A DNA stretch of 52,277 nt from Perkinsus marinus ATCC 50983. Taxonomy: Eukaryota; Perkinsozoa; Perkinsida; Perkinsidae. Below, one piece after another: positions 18,361 to 28,542 of the stretch (position 1 is the first letter of the stretch; each line of letters opens with the position of its first letter). The stretch is from NCBI RefSeq assembly GCF_000006405.1, contig NW_003216476.1, forward strand, positions 177,835-230,111, in the 5' to 3' direction. The notes beneath the pieces are model-generated. The model was not told where the DNA came from, ran no database searches, and saw only the letters and a program-made list of their open reading frames with translations. Position numbers and translations under genes: made by a program.

Positions 18361-18536
18361 TGAGCAATTGCGAATCGGTGAGGAGACCGGGGCTGTCGAG
18401 TCGACGGTTTTACTCAAAAACCACCGCATGCCATTGCAATTTATGTGATCGGAAATGTGAGGTTGTCACTCTTGATGCACATCGTGGAGCACTTCGATCC
18501 TTCGCTGTTTTGGAAAACGCGACGATTCCAACATGA
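18361..18536 (+). CDS. zinc-finger-like exon or fragment
   Basis: Open frame ending at TGA 18534-18536 with CNLCDRKCEVVTLDAHRGAL, which resembles a U1/matrin-type C2H2 finger (C-x2-C ... H). The preceding GTGAGC at 18361 may be a donor, so the exon start is uncertain. The same block recurs inverted at 33.9-34.1 kb and 45.7-45.9 kb, and more diverged at 25578-25725. It could be a remnant carried along with the JmjC locus. Confidence 0.35.
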
Positions 18537-18817
18537 AATCTATGGAATTGAGACGTGGCCCTCCTCACGTGTTGAGTGCAATGTCTATTAACTCTCCCGA
18601 GTGGCATAACAACTCTGTTTATCTCTCTGCTAGTAATTTGCCCATTGAGATAATACTACACTAGATATAATAGCAGGGAACGCCTTATGAGGCTGCAGCC
18701 TGATTGTACTCAATCGAAGTAGACTTTCTTCGCCCGAGAGAGACACATCGTGTGCTACGGGGATGAGAGAGCGATAACCAGCATCTCCTCAGTTGATGAT
18801 GCCGTACTGAAGGCACC

Positions 18818-19810
18818 ATGCTCGTTGATATACCAACACTATGCGCCGACAGATTGTCAGCAAAACAATTGTCCAATTTCGCAGCGACTAGCACGCCTGT
18901 TATCGTCAAGGGTCTTCGGATGCCTCATATCGATCTTCTTGCGATACTTCAACTCGAAGCAAGTATGTATTGACGTGTATAGTAGTCGTCTCAGCGATTC
19001 ACTCAGTAGGCAACAAGACGGTTTCGGTCGCTCCACTTCAAGCGAACAAAACTGACAAATGGTTGGAACAGATGCGAGATTGGGTTGCCGGCCCAGTGGA
19101 AACCGATGCCGTCGTACTTGCTGTTTCGGGACGAAGAGTGAGGATTTCCCTTTCTGACTTTATTGCTAACATCGATCACTTTTATGCTGACGGCGCTGGC
19201 AATGGTTCTAAGTCTTGGAAATTCCTGGCTGACTACATAGGCCGTCGCTGCGATCTGGGGAGAATAGACGCTATGCTTGACGGCCCGTTGGAGAGACACA
19301 TTTGGCTTGGCCCTTCTTCGACTGTTAGTCGGCTGCATTATGATGCTGTTGATACGCTTTTCTGCCAAGTAGAAGGACGGAAAAAGTTCAAGATTCTACC
19401 CCCGGAAAAGTTCGATTTCCTCGTTCCCCAAGACAGTACCCCTCTGTTGAAGTCATACTATGATTGGGATGGGAGTAGTCTATCTGGTTTGAAGTTCACT
19501 CGAGGGGAGATTTCAAGAGAAGTCGTTTGGAACTACAGCCGGTTTGACATCGATGATGGTTGCGACGTTGAATTGAACCCTGGCGATACGTTGTAGGCTC
19601 CCGGGCTACTCACATAGTTTTTATGACACTTGTTTTAGTTTCTTGCCGGCTTATTGGTGGCATCAAGTTGAAGCGCTGCCTTATGATGACGAGAGACCGT
19701 GGTGCCTGTCTTATTCCCAAGTATACCGCTCGCCTTTTGTCCGTAGCAAAGCGACGTCAACAACTCGCCCTTCTAGCGTCTTGAAACGTGTCTACGGTCG
19801 ATTTCCATGA
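18818..19810 (+). CDS. JmjC/cupin-type Fe(II)/2-oxoglutarate dioxygenase
   Basis: Three exons: 18818-18962, 19007-19592, 19639-19810 (introns of 44 and 46 bp), 300 aa. The N-terminus (PTLCADRL ... TPVIVKGL) is the usual lead-in of cupin_8/JmjC hydroxylases. The iron site is H159-Y-D161 in RLHYDAVDTLF and H252 in FFLPAYWWHQVE, the latter encoded by exon 3. K175 or K177 in GRKKFKIL is placed to bind 2-oxoglutarate. The family hydroxylates proteins or tRNA; the substrate cannot be told from sequence. The start is the ATG in a CACCATG context. An acceptor at 18994 would add four residues. Two truncated inverted copies lie at 33.0-33.6 and 44.8-45.4 kb. This is the only intact copy. Confidence 0.85.
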
Positions 19811-20056
19811 TGTGATAGAGACGGGGTTTCCAGTGGCGGGAAGCTGCTTCCAACCTGCTGCAGGTTTGTGTTTGAACGACGATGTAAATCACAGCTTGTG
19901 ATGAGATAGAGGAGTGGTTCATCTGCAGTACACGAGACATTTTACCTCCACTTAACGAGGTGCGAATCGCGACCATCCTATCATACAACAAGTCTATTCA
20001 GCGTCGCCCAACACGGCTGAGACCTTGGCTGCAGTGTTGAGGTCCTTACTGTTGAA

Positions 20057-20645
20057 ATGACCATCGATGAACAATCAGCCGACCAAGACATCGCTGAGAG
20101 TGAACTTGACCGCTTCGTTAATTCTCGTGGTGAGCTAGGTGGCCAATATCTTCTAGTGGCTGCGATTTGATATCTTGAGGAGGTGGCATAGCTGCCCCGC
20201 CGTCAGGGGAAACTGAGGCATATCTTGAGGCGGTGGCATAGCTGCCCCGCTGTCAGGAGAAATTCATCTGAGGCATATCTTGAGACGGTGGCATAGCTGC
20301 CCCGATACCCTCTGTGGCATATCTTGAGGCGACGGCATAGCGGCCCCGCCACCCTCTGAGGATCTTTGAGGCGGTGGCATAACTGCCCCGCTGTCCAGAG
20401 GAATTTATCTGACTCAGAGCGAGATAGAGCTCCAAAAGTCATGTACGATGATAATCATCATCTAAGTTACGCCTTACGTCCCCGACCCAGACGGGCAGCA
20501 GCAGCAACAACAAGCCCAGCCCGTGGTGATACGGTATCCCCTCAAAAGGCCATGGCGTGGTTACACGGAGAAGTCCTATTGGGACTCTCGTTATCAGGGC
20601 CGTCTTCAAGGTGTGAGGAGGGGACGTTTGGTTCAATCAGTTTGA
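20057..20645 (+). CDS. small polyQ basic protein (83 aa), unknown family
   Basis: Two exons, 20057-20129 and 20467-20645, joined in phase. The first encodes an acidic start (MTIDEQSADQDIAESELDRF). The second encodes a PDPDG turn, six glutamines and a basic Arg/Tyr-rich tail (YPLKRPWRGYTEKSYW) ending QSV. Donor GTGAGC and acceptor ATCTAAG are standard. The 337-bp intron is occupied by a five-copy tandem repeat. I do not recognise the family. A donor at 20611 (GTGTGAGG) could extend it further. Confidence 0.5.
20169..20408 (+). repeat. tandem repeat, five ~48-55-bp copies
   Basis: Copies of ATATCTTGAGGCGGTGGCAT AGCTGCCCCG separated by variable tails (CTGTCAGGAG.. or ..ACCCTCTG). G+C-rich compared with the surroundings, inside the intron of the small polyQ gene. 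Confidence 0.85.
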
Positions 20646-20894
20646 CTTAGGGTAGACTTCAACAGGAATCGACGATAATCTCCCGAAAATTCATCACAAC
20701 TTCCTTATTCTCATCAACGTATGGAGCTTCACTGGTGAAGGGCTCACTGGAATTGCCTCGACAGGAGTTCTGGTTGATTTCTCTAGCGTCTAAGGAGCGT
20801 TGTTCGGCTGGTTATTTGTAGGCAATGAGCCGCCCATTAGTGACCTTGGAGGGAAGGATGACGAGGACGAATGGTATGGGAGTTGTACGCTCAT

Positions 20895-20994
20895 NNNNNN
20901 NNNNNNNNNNNNNNNNNNNNNNNNNNNNNNNNNNNNNNNNNNNNNNNNNNNNNNNNNNNNNNNNNNNNNNNNNNNNNNNNNNNNNNNNNNNNNN
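20895..20994. other. assembly gap (100 N)
   Basis: Exactly 100 N, the usual placeholder for a gap of unknown size. It falls inside the methyltransferase gene and probably hides its motif I exon. Confidence 0.99.
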
Positions 20995-21454
20995 CCGTAG
21001 GTAGCGTGATTCGTTACTGGAACAGTGTGGAAACGCGAGGGGAATATCTCGAGGGAGATGTGACGGACATGCGTCCTATAGTAGCGGCCCAGACGCAGCA
21101 GCTTGTGATTGACAAAGCCTGCTTCGACGGCTTGACCAACGACGCTGCGGAACGTATGCTCATTGAGGTGAGTTCTCTATTGCTCAACTTGATATTTCAT
21201 TTCGCGCTAGATCTGCCGTGTTTTGGTCACGGAAGGAATCTTTGTCTGCATTTCATCGAGCCGAAGAATGTTGACGCGCGCAGTGCAAAGAATCAGTGCT
21301 CGAAACCAGTGGCCACTCGGAAGGCTAGTTGAAGTCACTGAGGTGATGTTGAGCGTCTGTATGTTGCCTCAATCGAGTGTGTCAGGTGAAGGAATATCGA
21401 ACTGACAAGGACGACGACTTTGTCTATGCACATGCTTATCAGAAGATGTTATAA
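20995..21454 (+). CDS. METTL13/EEF1AKMT4-like class I methyltransferase, 5' part lost in gap
   Basis: Exons 20995(partial)-21167, 21211-21342 and 21386-21454, with two 43-bp introns. Visible parts are the acidic loop after motif II (EYLEGDVTDMRP), the motif IV region QQLVIDKACFDGL, which corresponds to 'D.VlDKGtLDaL' of the EEF1AKMT4/METTL13 group, a motif VI strand ICRVLVTEGIFVCIS, and the terminal strand DDDFVYAHAYQKML. In this family the enzyme uses S-adenosylmethionine, often on eEF1A; the substrate here is inference. The glycine-rich SAM-binding motif should lie in the 100-N gap. A possible first exon runs from ATG 20825 to the gap. Confidence 0.75.
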
Positions 21455-22544
21455 AGCTACTATGCATGTTTGAGTGGCTATATAGACGTGATCGTATCCT
21501 TACTGTGGTTTTCGTTTCGATATGAGATGATGCTGGTGGTCGGATCACTGCGGGAATCGCTAGTGTTTTCGTGGTTGTGAAAGGCGACTCCGCTGGGAGG
21601 AGTGGAAGTATTTCGGCTGACGTCGGCCTCGGCTCGATACCAGGGTCCTTCGATCAACCAGGGCCTGTTCAATAGACTGATCTGATCGCATCGCAAATCT
21701 TACATCAGTGCTACTGTAGTCTAACTAAAAAACTAAGCGAAGTGCTGGTCTCCTTGCGCTGGATAGCTCGACCTTCTAAACAGCCAGCCTTTTATCATCG
21801 GTTCGCCGGCCGGGACCGGGAGAGAGAGAGTCTAACTAAGCCATACACACACACTTGGCCTGAGTACATCATTCGTTGTGCTATTGCGACCAGTACTCAC
21901 TAATCACCATCAAAAACGAACGGGATGGGTGTTCATTCTGACCGTGAAGCACTTTGAATCTCAGTGCCACCGGAATCCATATTCCCAAACGACCATCGAA
22001 GAGAGCGATCATCATCATGACTCGTCTGGGTGAATGACTCGAGAGTGGCTTTTATAGGAAATTTTTGGCGCTAAACCATCCCCATTTGCCGCGAGTACCA
22101 CGAGGCTTAGCCCTGAACGTCGTCGATGGCAATTTAGAGGTGAAACGGCCCTTGCAGTGTCAGACAAGGACTAGGAGCAGCGATCAACACAAGTTTAGCA
22201 TCAAAGCTTGACATGACATTAATAATCGACTGGACATAGTCTGTTTATCAAGAGATGAATCACACAATGCTCGCGATGACTCACATGTGACGATGGTGAC
22301 GAAATTACGTTGTAAGGACCTGCTGCCCAAGCAGGGAGCGACTTTGTTGAAAATGCCCAAGTTCGATGTACACTTTCGAGGAGAAAAGATGCATAACATG
22401 ATAGCACTTACATTCTTTCCAAACGGGCATTGACGAGGAGATTCGAACGACTACTGGGTGAGTATTCTCGGGAGTGTCAGAATCCCACTAACCGGCAACG
22501 CAAGTCGAGACAAGCGAATGAATTGTACAGATCTCACTCAGAAG
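21455..22544. other. intergenic, nothing recognised
   Basis: Only short open frames and a GAGAGAGAGAG run near 21824. No splice-consistent coding series or repeat family seen. Confidence 0.4.
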
Positions 22545-23186
22545 TCATTTCTGAGCAGAGGTCAACAACCGATCTACAAAAGTGTCTATCGAAGCAAACA
22601 CTGTGATTGAATCACTCTCGCCTGCCGTCTTCGCGGCGGTAGGGCTAGTGGTCGCTAGGTGTGGCACTAGACCGATGAGGTACTTCAAAACCTCCTCGTC
22701 AGTATCAACATGCCAAGCAGGATGGAGCTGTCGAACCATATAAGCTCGGCCGTTGGCGGTGCTGCTACAGAGAACACGGTGCCCGGGAATACCAACTTTT
22801 CTTGAAATTTTCTCCTTGGCGGTGTTTTCCTCGTCGTCAGTTGCTGCAATCATCTCAACGACCAAATCGCAGAAGTCGGCAAGTCGCCTCAGACCAGTGT
22901 AGAGAGCCTCCGTTTGAGGACGGCCATCAAGAGAAATGCTAACGAGGATGCGACGACCATTGGCAGAGGGTTTTGCTCGGGCGTGAGTGGACGATGAAGG
23001 AGTTGCTACTGCGATGGTGCCATTCGAATGATGATAGTTGGGGCTTCGACTGACTCGCCAGAGTAGGAGGAAAACTGCTCCGAAAAGAAGAGTCCAAGCG
23101 GCAAGGCCGAAATTCAGCGATGCCAGAAGAGTTTGGGAGGCGCCGTGAAGAGCTTCGAAGATGCGAACCGTGATGAGGCCGCTCAT
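22545..23186 (-). CDS. PEX22: PEX22-like peroxisome assembly protein
   Basis: Uninterrupted 213-aa frame. An N-terminal membrane segment at about residues 24-43 (GLAAWTLLFGAVFLLLW) is followed by a low-complexity linker and a Rossmann-like soluble domain from residue 78 (RRILVSISLDG). The strongest resemblance to plant/algal PEX22 is HRVLCSSTANGR (136-147) and VRQLHPAWHVDT (151-162), which match the 'kvLFCsT..Gr.sfvRQLePdwHidt' block, preceded by the CDLVVEMIAATDDEE segment (dLylm...DDEsE). PEX22 anchors the ubiquitin-conjugating enzyme PEX4 at the peroxisome membrane for PEX5 recycling. The start is the first ATG and places the membrane helix near the N-terminus, as expected. The gene has no intron, unlike its neighbours. 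Confidence 0.75.
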   Translation of the reverse strand: MSGLITVRIFEALHGASQTLLASLNFGLAAWTLLFGAVFLLLWRVSRSPNYHHSNGTIAVATPSSSTHARAKPSANGRRILVSISLDGRPQTEALYTGLRRLADFCDLVVEMIAATDDEENTAKEKISRKVGIPGHRVLCSSTANGRAYMVRQLHPAWHVDTDEEVLKYLIGLVPHLATTSPTAAKTAGESDSITVFASIDTFVDRLLTSAQK

Positions 23187-23356
23187 TTGAGAGAATAAAA
23201 ACGACTGAACAGTTTTTTTCTTGTGGGAACAGAATTATACACGAAGTCTCACATGGTAGATTTTACGAGTCAGAAGTGAAACGTTCATCAACCAGTCAAA
23301 CAAGTAACCCGACAAGGACCGGGCGGAACAACGTGGAACGCCCGTTCCTGTGTCGG

Positions 23357-23683
23357 TCAACGGTGAGACACGTATATGCTCTTGGGAGTACGAAAATGAC
23401 ACTTCTTGAAGGTCTTGATTGAACTGTCGGTGCCACTATAGGCAGTTGAAGCGGAATTTCGTGTTCTACGCTGGGAAGCTCTTTGAAGCTGCCCGGAGGC
23501 TGTGAGGTTGACCGAGACGGAATTTCTCAACAGCAAAGCTGAGTTATAGACCGGGGATGAATTTTCACGTTTGGATGCCGTTTTTTGGGGTATTCCAGTC
23601 GGAGAAACATCTGAGTGGTCAACCGTCGCCGTGATAATTGTTCCTGAATTCGCTTCTAACGTAGACAAGAATTGTGTCGTCAA
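23357..23683 (-). CDS. hypothetical protein, divergent from eS17
   Basis: 108-aa open frame reading away from eS17, 139 bp from the eS17 start. Ser/Thr/Arg-rich, with no recognised domain. The position would make it part of a bidirectional promoter pair, but it could be a chance frame. Confidence 0.3.
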   Translation of the reverse strand: MTTQFLSTLEANSGTIITATVDHSDVSPTGIPQKTASKRENSSPVYNSALLLRNSVSVNLTASGQLQRASQRRTRNSASTAYSGTDSSIKTFKKCHFRTPKSIYVSHR

Positions 23684-23822
23684 GAAAGGTGTCGTTATCG
23701 ATTACAATGGCGAGCGCTAAAATTGCAGCGAATATCGATCACTCGATCGATTGGGAAACTTCGAGGCGCGAGCCAGTCTGCATACTTCTCAAGGCTTCTA
23801 TCAAGCTTCGACTACTGCTACT

Positions 23823-24447
23823 ATGGGACGCGTCCGCACTAAGACCGTTAAGCGCGCTGCTAGGCACATCGTTGAGAAGTACTACAGCAAGCTCACTCTC
23901 GACTTCCAGCTCAACAAGAAGATCTCTGAGGAGGTCGCCATCATCCCTTCTAAGAGGCTTAGGAACAAGATTGCTGGTTTCGTCACTCATTTGATGAAGC
24001 GCATTCAGAAGTGAGTGTTTTATGCAACTATTGCGACTATTATTATTATTTCTCTCTTCAGGGGACCTGTCCGTGGAATCTCCCTCAAGCTTCAGGAGGA
24101 GGAGCGCGAGCGTAAGATGGACTTCGTGCCTGAGAAGTCTGAGGTCGACACTGAGCACATCGTCGTCGATTCCGACACTGCTGAGATGCTCAAGTAAGGA
24201 CTGCCGCCAAATGCGGGTTGCCAGCTAGGCGGAGGAAGGCTGGGTCAATGGCAACAACCCTAATTAGTTGGGTCGTAGTGGACGGTCGACATTATCTTGT
24301 CGAAGGCAGGCCCCCAGTGCACCACTGCTCCCTTCTTGCTGTAGTGCCTCTGATTATTGTGTTTCTTTTCTCAGGGAGCTCAACATGGATCAGCTTCCCA
24401 ACATCGAGGTTTCCGATCGCATGGGCTATGCGCGTCGTCGTTACTAG
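23823..24447 (+). CDS. RPS17: small-subunit ribosomal protein eS17
   Basis: Exons 23823-24010, 24062-24193 and 24375-24447 (introns of 51 and 181 bp), 130 aa. It begins [20 protein letters not shown] and contains [39 protein letters not shown] and the acidic-to-basic tail ending [11 protein letters not shown], a near-textbook eS17, part of the 40S head. The open frame extends upstream to 23751, but MGRVRTK is the family start. Codons are mostly C- or G-ending (AAG, CTC, GTC), as expected of a highly expressed gene and unlike the retroelement frames at the window end. Confidence 0.98.
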
Positions 24448-24733
24448 ATGCCTGGTGCCCACAAGTAGCCGTCGTTGGAAGTCCTTTTCCTCCTTTTACC
24501 CTGGTGTTGCTTTGCTAAACATTTTATAGTGTAGGAGATGCCCATGGTCGGTGAAGATAGACTCGATTAGCTCCATCGCGGAGCTTGGTAGAGTTGGTAT
24601 GCTGAGACCTGATAAATGGGCGGAATAACTTTCTCTGTTGGTCTGTGATGAATGGCTCCTTTTTTGAACGCTTGGCTTCTGATTATCAATGAAGCGAACG
24701 AGCCGCCACTTCTGAGACCATTATAATGATCAA

Positions 24734-24926
24734 TATGATGATACCCATCTGAATACTTGCTACGCTCGACCTCCGGGTGTGACGAATTTGCAACCACCAA
24801 GATCTCTGATTGCGATGAATGTTCTTACATAGACTACGAGAGTGTGCTCATGATGATACCCATTTGAATACTTGCTACGCTCGACCTCAGGGTGTGACGA
24901 ATTTGCAACCACCAAGATCTCTGAAG
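24734..24926 (+). repeat. ~75-bp direct repeat pair
   Basis: ATGATACCCATCTGAATACT ... CCAACCACCAAGATCTCTGA-like sequence occurs at 24734-24808 and 24851-24926, differing at a few positions, with 42 bp between. The rest of 24448-26231 holds no recognised gene. Confidence 0.85.
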
Positions 24927-25334
24927 TTCATCAATCTGTGCGCTGATCGGTTACTCTTTCACTCGGTCGCTAGAGCTAGCTGGCTGGGTTGCCGACCAAT
25001 CGCAAGAATAACCCTGTGTTCGTCTTGAACCCCAAGGAACAGTAAGGGATCTGTTCAGTGGCGAATTCGGACGGAATATTCTAATGATTATTTACACTCT
25101 CCTTTCCTCTATTTTATAAGGTGGTGGCCTTCTGTGTTGCCAATCGATATAGGTGTCTCACGGTGTAGTTGGTCAGAGTCGAATGTGTCCTGTCTCGATA
25201 TGAATCCATATTGCCGACTACACTATGTGGAATTTCTGATCGATTTTAAGGAAATCTCTTTGATTTCTGCACATCTCTTCCCTGATTTGAAATCATTGTG
25301 ATCATTGGAGAATCAATCATCACTCATTCTGATT

Positions 25335-25375
25335 AGAAATTCATATTGAAATCAGTGATTTCAAAATGAATTTCT
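25335..25375. other. AT-rich hairpin
   Basis: AGAAATTCATATTGAAATCA and TGATTTCAAAATGAATTTCT are inverse complements except for a few positions and are separated by one G. It could form a cruciform or RNA hairpin. The surrounding 200 bp is rich in related short inverted pieces. Confidence 0.6.
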
Positions 25376-25436
25376 ATAATTAGTGAATTGTGAATAATCA
25401 TAGGTTGTGATTATAGTATATAATTAGTGAAAATTC

Positions 25437-25480
25437 CCGAACTCAGTTGAGGAAAGCGAAAATATGTTCGTCCAACACTG
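25437..25480 (-). repeat. single copy of the 59-bp CTGAGCTCAG repeat
   Basis: ACTCAGTTGAGGAAAGCGAA then a diverged ATATGTTCGTCC and CAACACTG, inverted relative to the bL28 arrays. Confidence 0.6.
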
Positions 25481-25577
25481 CGATGTGTTTTCTATCAACA
25501 TTGTTGCGGTTTCACTGGTAGAATGATGGTAGACAGCTCTAGCATATAGTGAAAATAAGTACGACATAAGGCTCTTG

Positions 25578-25725
25578 TTTGCCACTCGGGAGTCTTAGTA
25601 GACACTGGACTCAACACGTGAGGAAGGCCACGTCTCGAATAGCTCGGTTGGAATCGTCGCGTCTCGAACACAGCGGAGCGAAGTGCTCTACGGTGTGCAT
25701 CAGCTGTGTAGTTGCTCACCCAAAA
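25578..25725 (-). pseudogene. diverged relic of the zinc-finger-like block of the JmjC locus
   Basis: GCCACTCGGGAGTCTTAGTA, AACACGTGAGGAAGGCCACG and GGAATCGTCGCG match 45640-45790 and the inverse of 18460-18610. Only DAHRRALRS of the finger survives on the minus strand. It is not joined to a JmjC sequence here. Confidence 0.6.
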
Positions 25726-26231
25726 TTATTTCGGGAAATCTTAAGCTTGATTCTCTCCAGCTATCTCGTTTTTATCCAATTTTGTCTCGAGATTTGGCAG
25801 ACACAGGGGAGTATAATAAACCGTTGTATTAATAAACTCATACACTATAATATACAATACAGTCGACTATAATATTGGAATATAAACAATACTATAACAG
25901 TATAATAAACGTGTTCAGTCGGCCCCTCTTGCGGATCACGAGCGCTCCCAGGGTTAGATTTCTCAGATGTATAATTCCATAAAAGACACTCGGAGTCGCA
26001 TTCTATCTTTAATTGAACGATTCAGATGACAAAGAGAAAAACTTAAATTTGCTTTTTGTAGATTCTGCCGCTGTTCAAATTCCCATCACAATGACTCTTG
26101 AATGACTTGCACTCTCGTCAGGATATTCGGAAGGGGTGTCGGCCACTTCGGCCCCCGAGAGCTCTGCCTTTTCCTCGGTCCTACAGCCTCATTCAGACTC
26201 GCGGGTAAGACCTCAGCGATCACCTATAATA

Positions 26232-26424
26232 CAGTACGTGTCAATTTGATATGATGCAAATGTATGCTATGATAATCGATTTGAAACTATATCGCATATA
26301 CAATGTAGCGATGGCTATGAACATGTGCTGTACCCGTTTGGGACTGTGATGGTAGCGACAATTTGTTCACTATCATTCGTCCTTCAAAATAACACACATT
26401 TGCATATCAAATTGACACGTACTG
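26232..26424. mobile_element. MITE with CAGT...ACTG termini and TA flanks (Tc1/mariner type)
   Basis: 193 bp. The left end CAGTACGTGTCAATTTGATA and right end TATCAAATTGACACGTACTG are inverse complements (about 26-30 bp in all, with a 3-base indel), and each is bordered by TA. CAGT termini with TA duplication are the hallmark of Tc1/mariner-type non-autonomous elements. The right end lies 35 bp before the ankyrin gene ATG. Confidence 0.85.
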
Positions 26425-26459
26425 TATGCTCGTCATAATCCTCAGCCACGTGTAAAGCG

Positions 26460-27697
26460 ATGAAACAGTCAATACCACAAAGCCTCGTTGAGGAGACCAC
26501 CGCACTGGAGTGGTTACAGTCACAGAATCTCAAGTCAATACCGGAGATCATATTCGACCATTTGATCAATCGCTTGCCTGTAAACGATTGCCTCGACAAA
26601 ATATGTGAGTTGATAATTGTGCGCTTATCCTCACGCAATCTCCTTAGATGTGAGGACCATCGGTCTCTCATTTTCTGAAGGGGCTCGGCGCGCCACAGTG
26701 GCGTCAGAGGTTTCTTCTTTACCAATGTGAGAATAGACTACTGCTAGTGTGACACGCTCCATAAGGTACGATCTACTCGGTCCGATGCTGCACGAGTGGA
26801 CCACCACAGCACGCCTCAGTCCTCGCGACATGGTTGAGGCATCCGGGGTGTGTTTCGATGAGCTTCTATGAAACAACGAATCGTCCCATCAGGTGCTCGT
26901 ATGCACTGCTTTCGGCAACGACGGCATTCGAATTTTGAGACTTCTTCTGAGCCTTGGCGCCGAGCCCGATCACTCCCCTTCCCGCTGGCCCTACCTCCGT
27001 CCGGTCATCATCGCCTCTCGACGGTAAACCCCCGAATGAGTAGTTCACTATCGGAATCGTCTTCAGTGGTGATCGCGGAGTCCTCGACCTGCTGCTGAGT
27101 GTAGCAGACAGCTCGATAGTAAGTAGCTGTTCGCGGTTGTCTGACCTGCTGTTCTCAGGTCGCCTGCTCTGAATCGCGTCCGACTCCACCGCTGCTGCCT
27201 GCGGTTGCTTCCTGCGACCCACTTGTTTGCGAACTGCTATTAGCAAAGAAGGCCAATGTTAATGAAGCCAACAAGTGAGAACAACTCAGCTCCACGGTTT
27301 GGTGGTCGCGAGCATCGTGAGAAAAGATGCACATGTGCATGATGATAGTGACAATCAAGTCCGAAGAAATTTTGGTTTCTGTACACTATGTAAACTTCCA
27401 TAATTAGTGGGGAAACTCTTGAGCTCAGCTGAGGAAAGCGAACATATATTCCATCACTGGCCGCGAGTATCATGTGGAGGCCTATTCCCGAGGGACAGAG
27501 GCGAATCTCACAGAAAGATATGCCCATTACTCTTCAGGTTGACGGGCATGACGCCCCTGCACGTGGCAACGCGATGTTCGAGTAAACGCATGTGTGAGTT
27601 TCTCCTCCACCGCGGCGCTGATGCTCATCGACTTGATATCACCGGTAAATCGGCGCTGGACGAGGCTGACGAAATTGAGGTTGATTCGGTAGGCTGA
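26460..27697 (+). CDS. ankyrin-repeat protein, seven exons
   Basis: Exons 26460-26604, 26648-26726, 26766-26847, 26893-27023, 27067-27118, 27159-27274, 27538-27697; 765 nt, 254 aa. All junctions are GT-AG and in phase. Five of the six introns are 39-45 bp and the last is 263 bp. Residues ~105-254 form about four ankyrin repeats: GIRILRLLLSLGAEPD, GDRGVLDLLLSVADSS, DPLVCELLLAKKANVNE and GMTPLHVATRCSS..CEFLLHRGADAH. The N-terminal 100 residues match nothing I know. Ankyrin proteins are usually protein-binding scaffolds; the partner is unknown. The long last intron contains a CTGAGCTCAG repeat copy and is the left boundary of the segmental duplication, so copy 2 has only the last exon. Confidence 0.8.
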
Positions 27698-28542
27698 TGA
27701 CTTACCATATTTCGTCAGTATTGGTTCCATCAGGTGGTCGAGATTATACAAGCATTTTCACCGTCTTTTTCATACCTTGGTTGCTTGGGACAACGGAGAC
27801 AAGCACGACTTCAACACGATTTTATGTAACTTCAAGCGGAGCAAATTGACATGCATCCAAGCATGGTGATTGTTCACTACAGCGTTTAAGTGTTAGTTGC
27901 GTTATCAAGCATAGTATCACAACGTGGCAATACCCCCCTAACACGAGGATAACCTCTGTGATTCAACTTGTTCCTTCAAGTTCACCAAACAATTGACTTC
28001 TGTACAGCACAGATACTCTTATGTCGAACAAACATGCGATTGATATTCGCGATGTTGACCCATACCTCCATCTTCCCATGGTCGAGACTGTTCAACACAA
28101 GGCAGTTATTGTCAGGCGACGGTGACATGGCCAAACCCGTCGCAATTGGATTCTAATCGAGTATACCGTAGTTCTCTTAGTGAACAAAAAAGAGTGAAAC
28201 TTTCAGCTATCTCCAGCCCTCGGGGGATATAAGGTGAGTTTTGAAAACAGCCAAGGCTTGAGGAGCTCGACCGACAGAATGATAACATTTTTGATAACAA
28301 AGACAATATACCCTGCTTCAAAATAATGTGGCAATTTTTCAGCTGTGCCCCCAGCTGGATCGAAATGGTCAAATATATGATCTACTTCCACAGAGCTGAC
28401 CCGTCTATCGACTACCTAGTCGATGAAGGCTATTAAACGATAATCAGGATATTTGCGGCGGGTGAACTTGTCGTAGTGTCAATGACTGCATAGGTCATAA
28501 CAGCCTCGCACAAATACACCCAAGCCACGGACTGGTAGATGT

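Noticed and set aside
20871-21332. 153-aa frame running through the N gap
   Set aside because: Unknown bases cannot support a reading frame; the post-gap part was used only with splice evidence.
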